Below the pieces are notes generated by a model. The model had not been told where the DNA came from. It saw only the letters and a program-made list of their open reading frames with translations, and did no database searches. The position numbers were made by a program, and so were the translations under genes. From positions 1 to 21,545 of the forward strand of contig DRQB01000036.1 of assembly GCA_011330645.1 (NCBI GenBank): a stretch of 21,545 nucleotides of DNA, written 5' to 3'. Positions within the stretch are counted from its first letter, which is position 1. Every line of letters starts with the position of its first letter. This DNA comes from Campylobacterota bacterium (GTDB lineage Bacteria > Campylobacterota > Campylobacteria > Campylobacterales > Sulfurovaceae). Positions 1 to 7,494 of the stretch are shown one piece after another.

Positions 1-675
1 ACCGATGAAAAACCTGTGTTCAATAAAATCGTTGGACTCAAAGACTCTTGGGGTAAGAAGAAAAAAGCACCAAAACGTGAGTCTAGAGAGCAAGTAAAAA
101 AAGTACAAGTTGATGGTGAAGTAGTACCTATGAGTGAAGCTGAACAGGCACTATTTGACAGATATACAAATACGCTTAAACTCAATGGTATGGTCGCTGA
201 TATTTTGGCAAGAGATGAAAAACTTTCAGCATTTTATGATGAGGCACTAAGTGAACTTGATTCTCCTGTAAATCTCGCCAATATTGTAGCCAATGATGTA
301 GCTAGAGAGCTCAAAGAGAAAGACGTGGACGCGTTAAAATTTACAGCAAAGCAGATAGCACAGCTTGTAAAAATGCTTGATGATGAGACGATTTCAAGTA
401 AAATAGCCAAACAGGTATTTGAAGAGATGGTCAAATCTGGAGAAAACCCAAGAGAGATAGTTGAAGCTAAAGGGCTTATTCAGATAAGTGACCCTGCTGT
501 TATTTCTCCTATCATAGATGAGGTGATTGCTAAAAATCCAGACAATGTAGAAAAGTTTAAAGCAGGCAATACAAAACTCTTAGGTTTCTTTGTCGGGCAA
601 GTGCTTAAAGCCACAGGGGGCAAAGCAAATCCACAAGTGGTGAATCAGCTTGTGAATGAGAAGTTGAAATCATAA
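1..675 (+). CDS. glnS: Glutaminyl-tRNA synthetase C-terminus fused to a GatB/YqeY-type domain (5'-partial)
   Basis: The reading frame is open to the first base, so only the last 224 codons are visible and the catalytic domain lies outside the window. The first visible residues (TDEKPVFNKIVGLKDSWG) match the very C-terminus of bacterial glutaminyl-tRNA synthetase, which in E. coli ends at about this point. Here the chain continues for roughly 205 residues. That tail has the helical GatB/YqeY pattern: an AKQVFEEM-like segment, then IVEAKGLIQISDP, a DEVIAKNP segment, and a GFFVGQVLKATGGKANPQ block before the C-terminus. The domain binds tRNA in GatB and in the known Deinococcus GlnRS fusion. The enzyme would charge tRNA-Gln with glutamine directly. 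A GTG at 16 is an internal valine, not a start. The alternative reading, a free GatB or YqeY, is disfavoured by the GlnRS end at the front. Confidence 0.85.
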   Translation, partial: TDEKPVFNKIVGLKDSWGKKKKAPKRESREQVKKVQVDGEVVPMSEAEQALFDRYTNTLKLNGMVADILARDEKLSAFYDEALSELDSPVNLANIVANDVARELKEKDVDALKFTAKQIAQLVKMLDDETISSKIAKQVFEEMVKSGENPREIVEAKGLIQISDPAVISPIIDEVIAKNPDNVEKFKAGNTKLLGFFVGQVLKATGGKANPQVVNQLVNEKLKS

Positions 676-782
676 ACGTATATTACTCTATAAATGAATC
701 TTATGTATTAAACTTAAACTAAATAATATATAGATACTATTACTGAGAATTAAAACCCCTATATTTATACAGAAGGATATCG

Positions 783-1247
783 ATGAATAAAACAGATATT
801 TTAACACAATTACGTGCAGCAAAAGCGGCACATATTAACTGGGTACAACGTGCAAAACTTCTTATATCCGGATTTGATGTCAGTGAAGATTCTATCCCTG
901 TAAATTCTACAGAATGTAAATTTGGAAAATGGTTTTATAGCGATGGTCAGCTTCTAGCTTCGATACGTAATAATCCTACAGAGTGTATGACAGAAGTGGA
1001 AGATTTACATTTTAAATTACACGATATTTACCTTAACATTTTCACAATTTATTATGAGACCGGAAAAAAAGGTTTTTTCTCTAAACTTTTTGGAACGAAG
1101 AAAAAAGTGAATGATTCCGATAAAGAGTTAGCCAAACAGCATTTTTCTGAGATGGAAGAAGTCTCGAAACGACTCATCGAAAATATCAATCGTATGGAAC
1201 GACGTATCGTTGCCATTAGTGATGAAGAGATAGAGGCATTAGTTTAG
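783..1247 (+). CDS. Stand-alone CZB (chemoreceptor zinc-binding) domain protein
   Basis: This is a soluble protein of 154 residues. It carries the CZB signature: H17 in AAHINW, C45 in the CKFGKW motif, and H76 and H80 in the HFKLH helix. These four residues form the 3His/1Cys zinc site in characterised CZB domains such as those of TlpD and DgcZ. CZB domains normally sit at the end of chemoreceptors or diguanylate cyclases and sense zinc or oxidants such as HOCl. Here no output domain is present, only a charged helical tail (about 105-154) containing a KKGFFSKLFGTKKK segment. A good AGAAGGA Shine-Dalgarno lies just upstream of the ATG. It may act as a free sensor or adaptor for a chemotaxis or c-di-GMP protein; the partner is unknown. 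Its last 9 bp overlap the convergent exonuclease gene. Confidence 0.85.
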   Translation: MNKTDILTQLRAAKAAHINWVQRAKLLISGFDVSEDSIPVNSTECKFGKWFYSDGQLLASIRNNPTECMTEVEDLHFKLHDIYLNIFTIYYETGKKGFFSKLFGTKKKVNDSDKELAKQHFSEMEEVSKRLIENINRMERRIVAISDEEIEALV

Positions 1248-1979
1248 ATAATAGTCTAAAGTAAATGCCATATCTTCATCTAACTCAAGGTTACCTTGCA
1301 TCCATTTAAGGTACCCTCTATCTTCGTTTGCAATTTCTGAAACTTCTCTCCCTTTATATTTACCAAACTTAAATGTTTTCATGAGAACAGGTGTGTTTGT
1401 CAGTTTGACAAGTGTTAACATCGGATTTTTTTCTTCAGGGAATTGTTCTTTTGCCAGTGTGACAAGTTTAGAAAGTAAAAGTTTCATCACAAGTACATCA
1501 CCAATAGCATCGTGTGCCTTAATAGTAATACCAAGTTTTGCAGCTTCTTCTCCTTCGTTAAGATAGAGTCCCAGTGCATAACGTAAATATTGAAGACGAT
1601 GATAAGGACTATCAGGGAGCAAATGTTTAGCACAACGCAATGTATCTATGAGTGTATAGTGATTGTCAAATCCTTCTTTTTTTACCATAGATAAATCAAA
1701 GCTAATATTGTGTGCTATGAGGTAATTTTCTTCTTGATTGTAAGCTTCAAGTTTTTTAACAAATTCAAGTTCATGGTAGGGTGGTTGGTTCTCTATCACA
1801 TCAGGTGTAATATTATGTACTTCCATTGCTTCAAGACTTATGGGAACGTCTGTCGAACATAATTCGTCATAGACTTCTATCTTCTCTTTACTATATACAA
1901 TCAATGCACCTACTTGTATAATGCGGTCTGATTCTCCTGCTCCTGTTGTTTCTGTGTCAAATAGTATGTACTTTGCCAT
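1239..1979 (-). CDS. DEDDh 3'-5' exonuclease (DnaQ/ExoX-like) with a C-terminal DUF3820-like tail
   Basis: This is a 246-residue protein with the RNase T/DnaQ fold motifs. Exo I is FDTETTG, with D8 and E10. Exo II is AHNISFD, with D95. Exo III is HDAIGD, with H156 and D161. Together these supply the four metal-binding acids and the general-base histidine of a DEDDh exonuclease. Residues 200-246 (FKFGKYKGREVSEI...YLKWM) resemble the small DUF3820 module found behind several ExoX-like proteins. It is probably a repair or RNA-processing exonuclease rather than the replicative epsilon subunit; the exact substrate cannot be read from sequence. The start chosen is the ATG at 1979, which is preceded by AGGAAGAG and begins right at the family's first strand. 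A longer frame up to 2036 has no ribosome site. The 3' end overlaps the convergent CZB gene. Confidence 0.85.
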   Translation of the reverse strand: MAKYILFDTETTGAGESDRIIQVGALIVYSKEKIEVYDELCSTDVPISLEAMEVHNITPDVIENQPPYHELEFVKKLEAYNQEENYLIAHNISFDLSMVKKEGFDNHYTLIDTLRCAKHLLPDSPYHRLQYLRYALGLYLNEGEEAAKLGITIKAHDAIGDVLVMKLLLSKLVTLAKEQFPEEKNPMLTLVKLTNTPVLMKTFKFGKYKGREVSEIANEDRGYLKWMQGNLELDEDMAFTLDYYLN

Positions 1980-2050
1980 CACTCTTCCTGTCTGATTAGT
2001 TGAAACATAGTACCTAATTTCACATAACAACCACAACTCTAAATCACAAA

Positions 2051-2059
2051 TGATATAAT
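2051..2059 (+). promoter_or_regulatory. Extended -10 promoter for the 2090-6465 cluster
   Basis: The sequence TGATATAAT is a perfect extended -10 (TGnTATAAT) lying about 30 bp before the first gene's ATG. It predicts a start of transcription near 2067. No clear -35 is visible, which is usual for Campylobacterota sigma-70 promoters. The gene's ribosome site GAGGAG (2076-2081) fits the predicted 5' leader. Confidence 0.65.
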
Positions 2060-2089
2060 ACTTTTACGAAACTACGAGGAGCATACTCT

Positions 2090-2536
2090 ATGTCTATGGA
2101 TGCACAATTGATAGAACACATGATGAACCCAAAAAATTATGGTACTTTGGCAGATTCTGATGCAGAAGGTATAGGTAAAAACCCAGATAATGGTGAAAAA
2201 GTGGCTATTTTTATTAAGGTAGGTAAAGATGAAGATGCTCCCTATATAGCAGATATACGTTTTCAAGCTATTGGGTGTACAACTACTGTTGTGGCGGGTT
2301 CTGTACTTACTGAAGAAGCAAAAGGATTACATTTTAAAGGTGTGAGTGATTTAGTAGAGGCAACCTTGAATTTTTTAGATAAACTTCCTTCAGAAGAGGC
2401 TGCATGCTCAGAAATGGTGGCTCTCGCAATTCGCGCAGCAGTTGACACATATAATGAAAGATTAGAAGATAAGGATTATCCTGTGATTACATATAAGGTG
2501 ACACATAGTTGTGCTCCCCAAGAGGAAAAAGAATAA
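2090..2536 (+). CDS. IscU/NifU-N-like iron-sulfur scaffold lacking the first ligand cysteine
   Basis: This 148-residue protein has the fold landmarks of the IscU/NifU N-terminal family: MMNPKNYG near the N-terminus, the strand IADIRFQAIGC, and the helix ACSEMVALAIRAAV. In canonical IscU three cysteines and an aspartate bind the nascent cluster. Here the first site, normally NPxCGD, reads NPDNGEK, so the cysteine is N34 and the aspartate is E36. The second (C63) and third (C106) cysteines are kept, and the residue before C106 is Ala rather than His. An extra C141 lies in the tail. It may therefore be a carrier or specialised variant rather than the main scaffold. GAGGAG precedes the ATG by 8 bp. 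The next gene begins 2 bp after its stop codon. Family assignment is firm; activity is uncertain. Confidence 0.8.
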   Translation: MSMDAQLIEHMMNPKNYGTLADSDAEGIGKNPDNGEKVAIFIKVGKDEDAPYIADIRFQAIGCTTTVVAGSVLTEEAKGLHFKGVSDLVEATLNFLDKLPSEEAACSEMVALAIRAAVDTYNERLEDKDYPVITYKVTHSCAPQEEKE

Positions 2537-2537
2537 T

Positions 2538-3371
2538 ATGAAAACCCTAATGATCAAAACACATGAAGCATGGCTAGAGATGTTAATGGCAGGTTTTATG
2601 AGTAAAACGAGCAATAAACAAGTACTTTTTGACTTTTCAGATATTCTTTTTAGACATTTTACCTGGCTTGAAAATGAACTCATAGAGATAGGTGAATCTT
2701 ATAGTTATGACAGAGATGCCATTCCCATAAAAGTAGAAAAACTGAGTGATCTTTTACATGCCATAATTATAAGACTTAATGAAATTGATTTGCAATTATT
2801 AAGTTCGCCCGATAAAGCACTTGCAGGAAGAATAGCCAGTGATATTCACTATATGACAGAGGTACTCTCACATATGAGTGAAGAGATGATTAGCGCTTTC
2901 AATATGGAACGTAAATTCCCAGGTATCGCACTTACACAGGAAGCGACAGATGCGCTAACACTCTTTTTATTTGAAGAAACCTATAAAGAATATGAGTTGA
3001 TTTTGATTTATAATTATCTTAAGGCACATAGCAATGATGCGTATATGAATAGGATATTTCAAATACTGATTTATGAGAGCTTTTTTCACTTAAAACGTTT
3101 TGGCGATATGGGTGCAAAAATGGGAATACTCGCAGTACCACGTATTGTGATGAAAGAGCTTTATCAGGTAGAAGATGTGGTTGCATTTTTAAAATCTGGT
3201 ATCGATGAAGAGCTTGCTGCAAAAGAAGAGTGTAAAAAACTCTCAGAAGCAGTAGGCAAAGACAGTCCAGAATTAGCAAAGTTTTTTGACTTTATTAATC
3301 ATCAAGAAAATTATCATATTGCTTTGATGAAAGATGCATTGCAATACTTCACAGGAAAAGAACATGAATAA
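2538..3371 (+). CDS. Ferritin-like (rubrerythrin-type) four-helix protein, probably two bundles
   Basis: This is a cytosolic, almost all-helical protein of 277 residues. The C-terminal half has spaced carboxylates and histidines suited to a di-iron ferritin-like bundle: E147/E151, then ESFFH (E180, H184), then the EELAAKEE helix (224-231), then ENYH (E257, H260). The N-terminal half (about 9-125) looks like a second, diverged bundle with acid/His positions such as H40, E45, H104, E108 and H112, but it lacks a clean ExxH pair. A role in iron handling or peroxide reduction is plausible next to an Fe-S scaffold-like gene, but this is inference. The start at 2538 follows AGAGGA and the upstream stop closely; a GTG at 2511 inside the previous gene is less likely. 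Its end overlaps psd by 8 bp. Confidence 0.65.
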   Translation: MKTLMIKTHEAWLEMLMAGFMSKTSNKQVLFDFSDILFRHFTWLENELIEIGESYSYDRDAIPIKVEKLSDLLHAIIIRLNEIDLQLLSSPDKALAGRIASDIHYMTEVLSHMSEEMISAFNMERKFPGIALTQEATDALTLFLFEETYKEYELILIYNYLKAHSNDAYMNRIFQILIYESFFHLKRFGDMGAKMGILAVPRIVMKELYQVEDVVAFLKSGIDEELAAKEECKKLSEAVGKDSPELAKFFDFINHQENYHIALMKDALQYFTGKEHE

Positions 3372-4182
3372 AAAACATTATACCTCTGTCATATCGAACT
3401 ATTTTGGTAAATTTGCCTCTAAAGAGTTTTCTCCCTCGATTCAACATTTTATCAATGCCTCTTATGTGAAACTTATGGGGCTAGATATGTCAGCATTTAA
3501 AGAACCAAATGCTTATCCAAGTTTAAATAAATTATTTACTAGAGCATTTGTGACACCTCCTGCATTGCCAGAAGATAAAGATGCTCTTATTTCGGGAGTT
3601 GATGCACTGATTACGGATGCAGGGACTATTAGAGAGGGTAAAGCATACCAAATAAAAGGTATGTCTTATGATATAGATAGACTTTTTGGGGAGTTTCATA
3701 CAGGTTTGGCAGCTAAAGTTGAAGGAGGGGAGTTTATCAATTTTTATCTCTCCCCTAAAGATTACCATCGCTATCATATGCCTATGACTCTAAAAATTTT
3801 AAGTCTTACTCATATCCCTGGTAAACTTTATCCTGTGAACTTCCCTCTTTTGCGCAATATGCCTGATTTGTTTATTGAAAATGAACGTGTAGTTATAGAG
3901 TGTGAAGATGAAAAAGGAAGAACTCAGGTACTTGTACTTGTTGGGGCACTCAATGTAGGTAAGATGGTAGTGACATTTGAAGAGAATATACGTACCAATT
4001 CGGAAATACGTGCACCTAAACACTATACTTATGAAAATTTGACACTTGAAAGAGGAGATCTTTTTGGCTGGTTTGAAATGGGTTCTACTATTTTAACCTT
4101 CTCAGAAAAGGGGAGTATCTTCCCTGAAGTGGCAATCAATCAAAAGGTTAGTTTTACAGATATTTTGGGTAAAGTATTATAA
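3364..4182 (+). CDS. psd: Phosphatidylserine decarboxylase proenzyme
   Basis: This enzyme decarboxylates phosphatidylserine to phosphatidylethanolamine at the inner membrane, the last step of PE synthesis. Motifs visible in the 272-residue chain are PSLNKLFTRAF (52-62), LSPKDYHRYHMP (129-140) with histidines of the active site, and FEMGSTILTF near the end. Self-cleavage between G240 and S241 would give the beta chain and an alpha chain with an N-terminal pyruvoyl group; the usual LGST is MGST here. The catalytic aspartate is probably D80 in ISGVDALI, where most homologues have a DG pair. The ATG at 3364 overlaps the previous gene by 8 bp and has AGGAAAAG in front, so translational coupling is likely. 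The phosphatidylserine synthase gene is not in the window. Confidence 0.93.
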   Translation: MNKKHYTSVISNYFGKFASKEFSPSIQHFINASYVKLMGLDMSAFKEPNAYPSLNKLFTRAFVTPPALPEDKDALISGVDALITDAGTIREGKAYQIKGMSYDIDRLFGEFHTGLAAKVEGGEFINFYLSPKDYHRYHMPMTLKILSLTHIPGKLYPVNFPLLRNMPDLFIENERVVIECEDEKGRTQVLVLVGALNVGKMVVTFEENIRTNSEIRAPKHYTYENLTLERGDLFGWFEMGSTILTFSEKGSIFPEVAINQKVSFTDILGKVL

Positions 4183-4217
4183 AATAATAATAACGTAGTA
4201 TAAGGTAAGGGGATAAT

Positions 4218-5132
4218 ATGCAAATTAAAGAGATTCAGGAATATGCACAAATACGTGTAAAAGCAAGAGCGTATTTATGTTATATCATGGGAAGAAATAT
4301 TTCTCAAACCATTAAAAGTGGAGATATAAACAGCGTACTTACAAAACTTGAAAGTTTGAATGACAGTATCACAAAAGCAGAAGCCATTTATGCTTTAGAT
4401 GCAAACGGTATCCAAATAACTGACAATATTTCTAGAGACAAAAAACTTAGAGGCATAGGAAAAGGTTCAGACAGAAGTGACAGAGCCTATTACTACAAAA
4501 CAATCAAAGAACACCGTTGTGTCTTGACTGATCCTTATCCATCATACGTGAGTAACACGATGGTCGTGACTTCAGCTTTTCCTATCTACGATGAAGAGGA
4601 TAACCTGCTTTGTATTATTTGTGTTGATATCTCTTTGGCAAATATCTTACGTATGGTACACCCCTCTTCTGTAGATTCTTTTTCTGGTAAACTCAGTAAG
4701 GTAGCTTATACAGCCTTTTCTATCGCACTTGCTGCTGTTTCGTTACTGTTGTTTGTCAAAGGTGTTACCTCATTTATGCACTTTGGCTTGGATTTTATGT
4801 CTATAGACATTAATCAAATGTTTGAAGCCACTATTTTACTTACACTTTCTCTTGCTATCTTTGACCTAGTTAAAGCTATCTTTGAAGAGGAAGTACTGGG
4901 TAAAGAGAAGAAACAGGGCTCCGCAGAGGGACACCAAACCATGATACGCTTCTTAGGCTCAATCATCATCGCACTCTCGATTGAAGCCTTGATGCTGGTC
5001 TTTAAATCAGCCCTCACTGACCCTGCCAAACTGCAATACGCTGTATATCTTATGGCTGGTGTTTCTTTTTTACTTTTGAGTCTATCTGTATATATTAAGT
5101 TTAATCGTACCTCAGATACAAAGGATAAATAA
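4218..5132 (+). CDS. PDC/Cache sensor-domain protein with four C-terminal membrane helices
   Basis: The 304-residue chain splits in two. Residues 1-155 hold a helical start and a Cache (PDC)-type sensor with the typical strand-loop pattern: IYALDANGIQITDN, RSDRAYYY, a TDPYPSY segment, VVTSAFPIYDEE and LCIICVDISL. Residues 160-298 contain four hydrophobic helices near 164-182, 204-222, 245-265 and 275-296, with an acidic/basic loop (223-240) between the second and third. Cache domains usually bind small ligands outside the membrane between two helices. Here no membrane helix precedes the domain, so it is either cytosolic or reached by an unusual topology. No kinase, cyclase or methyl-accepting domain follows. 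It lies 35 bp after psd with AAGGGG at the start codon, and 6 bp before the HAD gene. Its ligand and function are unknown. Confidence 0.75.
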   Translation: MQIKEIQEYAQIRVKARAYLCYIMGRNISQTIKSGDINSVLTKLESLNDSITKAEAIYALDANGIQITDNISRDKKLRGIGKGSDRSDRAYYYKTIKEHRCVLTDPYPSYVSNTMVVTSAFPIYDEEDNLLCIICVDISLANILRMVHPSSVDSFSGKLSKVAYTAFSIALAAVSLLLFVKGVTSFMHFGLDFMSIDINQMFEATILLTLSLAIFDLVKAIFEEEVLGKEKKQGSAEGHQTMIRFLGSIIIALSIEALMLVFKSALTDPAKLQYAVYLMAGVSFLLLSLSVYIKFNRTSDTKDK

Positions 5133-5138
5133 TAATTT

Positions 5139-5768
5139 ATGGATAAAAAACTCATCATCTTTGATATGGATGGTACCTTGGTCAATAGTTCAATAACTAT
5201 AGCCAATGCCATCAACTATGTACGAAAGCATTTAGGGTTTGAACCTATGGACACAGAGCAAATACTCAGACAAGTCAATGACCATACCATCAATCCTGCA
5301 CAAACTTTTTACCATGCAAAGGCTTTCGATAAAGACCATGAAAAATGGTTTTCGGAGTATTATACGCATAATCACGATAAAGAATTAATACTTTATGATG
5401 GTATTAAAGTATTACTTGTCGATTTGAAAAAAGCAGGATATAAACTTGCGGTTGCAACCAATGCGTATAGAAAATCAGCCACAGAATCACTTAGTTATTT
5501 GGAAATATATACATTGTTTGATGCGATTGCCTGTTATGACGATGTGTTACAAGGAAAGCCTCATCCCGATATGCTTTACAAACTATTAGACGAATTAGAC
5601 ATTAGAGAGGAAGAAGCCATTTTTATAGGGGATGGTCCACGTGATGAAATGGCAGCAAAAGAGGCAAATATAGATTATATTATGGTGGAGTGGGGATTTA
5701 CAGAACATGGTGACAAAGAGGTAGTGAGGTCAGTAAAAGCGTTGAAGGAGATACTCCTTCATGTCTAA
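5139..5768 (+). CDS. HAD-superfamily phosphatase, phosphoglycolate phosphatase-like
   Basis: This 209-residue protein shows all four haloacid-dehalogenase motifs. Motif I is FDMDGTL with nucleophile D9 and acid/base D11. Motif II is AVATNA with T107. Motif III has K140 in GKPHPD. Motif IV is GDGPRDEMAA with D165 and D169. A helical cap lies between residues 15 and 85, as in the Gph/PGMB subfamily. Such enzymes remove phosphate from small metabolites (phosphoglycolate, sugar phosphates, nucleotides); the actual substrate cannot be chosen from sequence. It starts 6 bp after the Cache gene and its stop overlaps the start of the DUF445 gene by 8 bp, so it is almost certainly cotranscribed. Confidence 0.85.
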   Translation: MDKKLIIFDMDGTLVNSSITIANAINYVRKHLGFEPMDTEQILRQVNDHTINPAQTFYHAKAFDKDHEKWFSEYYTHNHDKELILYDGIKVLLVDLKKAGYKLAVATNAYRKSATESLSYLEIYTLFDAIACYDDVLQGKPHPDMLYKLLDELDIREEEAIFIGDGPRDEMAAKEANIDYIMVEWGFTEHGDKEVVRSVKALKEILLHV

Positions 5769-6465
5769 ATCCTTTATTACAGATTTTATTTCACTGTTAC
5801 TTATAGGTCTGTCTTTTCTCGTCCCAGAAGCCTACCATAATCCACTTCTTTTCACAGGACTTTTTGCCCTCTCTGGTGCCATTACCAATCAACTTGCTAT
5901 CCATATGCTTTTTGAGCGTGTGCCATTTTTATATGGTTCTGGGGTGATAGAGAAAAATTTTGAGACCTTTAAGGCATCTATTCGAACTATGATAATGAAA
6001 CAGTTTTTTACGAAAGAACAACTGGGAGATTTTTTTTCACAAGAAGAAAAGAAGATTGATTTATCGCCTTTGGTAGAAGAGGCAGATTTTTCGCCTGCCT
6101 TTGATGCGCTTTCTAAAACAGTCATGGAATCAAAATTTGGTGGAGCTATCTCTATGTTTGGTGGAGAGGAGGCATTGGATGGACTTCGTGAACCTTTTTC
6201 ACGTAAACTCAAATCTGCGGTGAGTTCGATAGTCTCTTCTTCAGCATTTAAGGCACAACTTGATCATCATATACAAAATTCAGCCCTTTCAGAAGATATG
6301 ATAGCTTCTGTTGAAGCACTCATTACTAGACGTTTAGATGAGTTGACACCCGGTATGGTTAAAGAGTTAGTACAAGAACTCATTAGAGAACACTTGGGCT
6401 GGCTCGTTGTGTGGGGTGGCGTATTTGGTGGACTTATTGGATTATTTTCTTCATTATTTATTTAA
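5761..6465 (+). CDS. DUF445 family membrane protein
   Basis: This 234-residue protein has two hydrophobic segments at the N-terminus (about 9-25 and 29-48) and one at the C-terminus (about 213-233), with a long helical soluble region between. The GAITNQLAIHMLFE stretch (39-52) is the hallmark of DUF445 (YheB/YjiN-like) proteins, where a Gly-Ala-x-Thr-Asn-x-x-Ala-Ile pattern ends the second helix. The family has no settled biochemical role. The gene's ATG lies inside the end of the HAD gene, an 8 bp overlap pointing to translational coupling. It is the last member of the plus-strand cluster; no strong stem-loop terminator is visible after its stop. Confidence 0.85.
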   Translation: MSKSFITDFISLLLIGLSFLVPEAYHNPLLFTGLFALSGAITNQLAIHMLFERVPFLYGSGVIEKNFETFKASIRTMIMKQFFTKEQLGDFFSQEEKKIDLSPLVEEADFSPAFDALSKTVMESKFGGAISMFGGEEALDGLREPFSRKLKSAVSSIVSSSAFKAQLDHHIQNSALSEDMIASVEALITRRLDELTPGMVKELVQELIREHLGWLVVWGGVFGGLIGLFSSLFI

Positions 6466-6506
6466 GCAAACAATAAGTAAACTTTTATGATTAATTAATA
6501 TTAAAA

Positions 6507-6515
6507 TGATAGAAT
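6507..6515 (+). promoter_or_regulatory. Extended -10 promoter of the L,D-transpeptidase gene
   Basis: TGATAGAAT matches the extended -10 consensus with one change and lies 28 bp before the ATG at 6544. Predicted transcription start is about 6522. This would leave a start codon at 6514 outside the mRNA, which supports 6544 as the real start. Confidence 0.45.
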
Positions 6516-6543
6516 GACCTCAATCACAATTACTGGAGACAAT

Positions 6544-7470
6544 ATGATTAAACTTCCTAAAATACTACTAAGTGCGCTTATGCTTATTTCAATCGCTCAT
6601 GCCAAAGGTTATTTTGTAAACCATGATGACATTTGTGAAGGTACAGAAACACATAAATGTACCAATGATTATAGCACAGTAAGAAATTTACAAATTGCAT
6701 TAAATCGTGATAAAAAACTTAAAGTATCACTTAAGGCTGATGGTAAATGGGGAGAAAAAACCAAAGAAGCAGTGATTGCATTTCAAAAAAAGCATAAACT
6801 TTCTCCTGCAGATGGATGGGTAGGGAAGGCAACGAAAATAAAACTTGATAAAATTGCTAGAAAAATAAAATTTCCTAAGGACAAACAAGTTAAGCATGTC
6901 GCATTAATGAAGACAAAGAAAAACTATACATGCTACAGTTCATTTAGAAAATGTGTAAATCTTAGAAAAAGTTATAAAGTTTTTAAAGATAACAAGTTAC
7001 TCGCAAAAGCAAATGGTAGAAATACGCATTTGAAAATAGATGTCAGTGAACAAAGAGTTAAACTTTTAGTCAATGGAAAAGTTGCATTGGATGCACCTTG
7101 TACAACAGGTGCAAAACGTAAATTAGAGCCAAATACAAGAACATACAGAGATAAACATACGCCACTTGGTACGTATCGTATTATGGAAAAAATTGCAGCT
7201 AAAAAATCAACTATTTTTGGTGAAATGTATAGACATGGTAAAAAAGTATACCATGGAGACAGAAGAAAATACAGAGGACCAAAAGCAAAATATGTTGGAC
7301 ATACTATGCATAACTGGATGCGTTTAACCAGTGGTGGTATTGGTTTACATGCAAGTAAATATGTAAAACGTTACCCAGGTAGTAATGGTTGTGTAAGACT
7401 TCAGCCTAAAATAGCAAGAGTTATCTTCAAAAAAGTAAGAAGAGGCACAAAGGTAAGTGTTGTAAATTAA
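6544..7470 (+). CDS. Secreted L,D-transpeptidase (YkuD) with a peptidoglycan-binding domain
   Basis: This 308-residue exported protein has a signal peptide (1-20, ending AHA before Lys-Gly). Residues about 35-88 form a peptidoglycan-binding-1 domain (VRNLQIALN..., ADGKWGEKTKEAVIAFQKKH). The C-terminal third is a YkuD catalytic domain: H269 in GLHASKY and the nucleophile C283 in SNGCVRL, the usual HX13-17[S/T]xGC arrangement. Such enzymes form 3-3 cross-links in peptidoglycan or attach lipoproteins to it. The chain is very basic (many Lys and Arg), fitting cell-wall contact. GGAGA lies 5 bp before the ATG at 6544. An upstream in-frame codon at 6514 would put ten polar residues before the signal peptide and is rejected. 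The DUF445 gene upstream ends 78 bp earlier, so this gene is probably transcribed alone. Confidence 0.9.
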   Translation: MIKLPKILLSALMLISIAHAKGYFVNHDDICEGTETHKCTNDYSTVRNLQIALNRDKKLKVSLKADGKWGEKTKEAVIAFQKKHKLSPADGWVGKATKIKLDKIARKIKFPKDKQVKHVALMKTKKNYTCYSSFRKCVNLRKSYKVFKDNKLLAKANGRNTHLKIDVSEQRVKLLVNGKVALDAPCTTGAKRKLEPNTRTYRDKHTPLGTYRIMEKIAAKKSTIFGEMYRHGKKVYHGDRRKYRGPKAKYVGHTMHNWMRLTSGGIGLHASKYVKRYPGSNGCVRLQPKIARVIFKKVRRGTKVSVVN

Positions 7471-7473
7471 TTG

Positions 7474-7494
7474 TTTTGGGCTTTATGCCCAAAA
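7474..7494. other. Small stem-loop between convergent genes
   Basis: TTTTGGGC and GCCCAAAA form a perfect 8-bp stem with a 5-nt loop between the transpeptidase stop and the methyltransferase stop, overlapping the latter. Neither strand has a T-run after the stem, so it is at best a weak bidirectional transcription stop. Confidence 0.35.

Noticed and set aside
7474..7494. Intrinsic terminator between the transpeptidase and methyltransferase genes
   Set aside because: The stem is perfect but has T before and A after it on both strands, the reverse of a canonical terminator, so it is listed only as a stem-loop.
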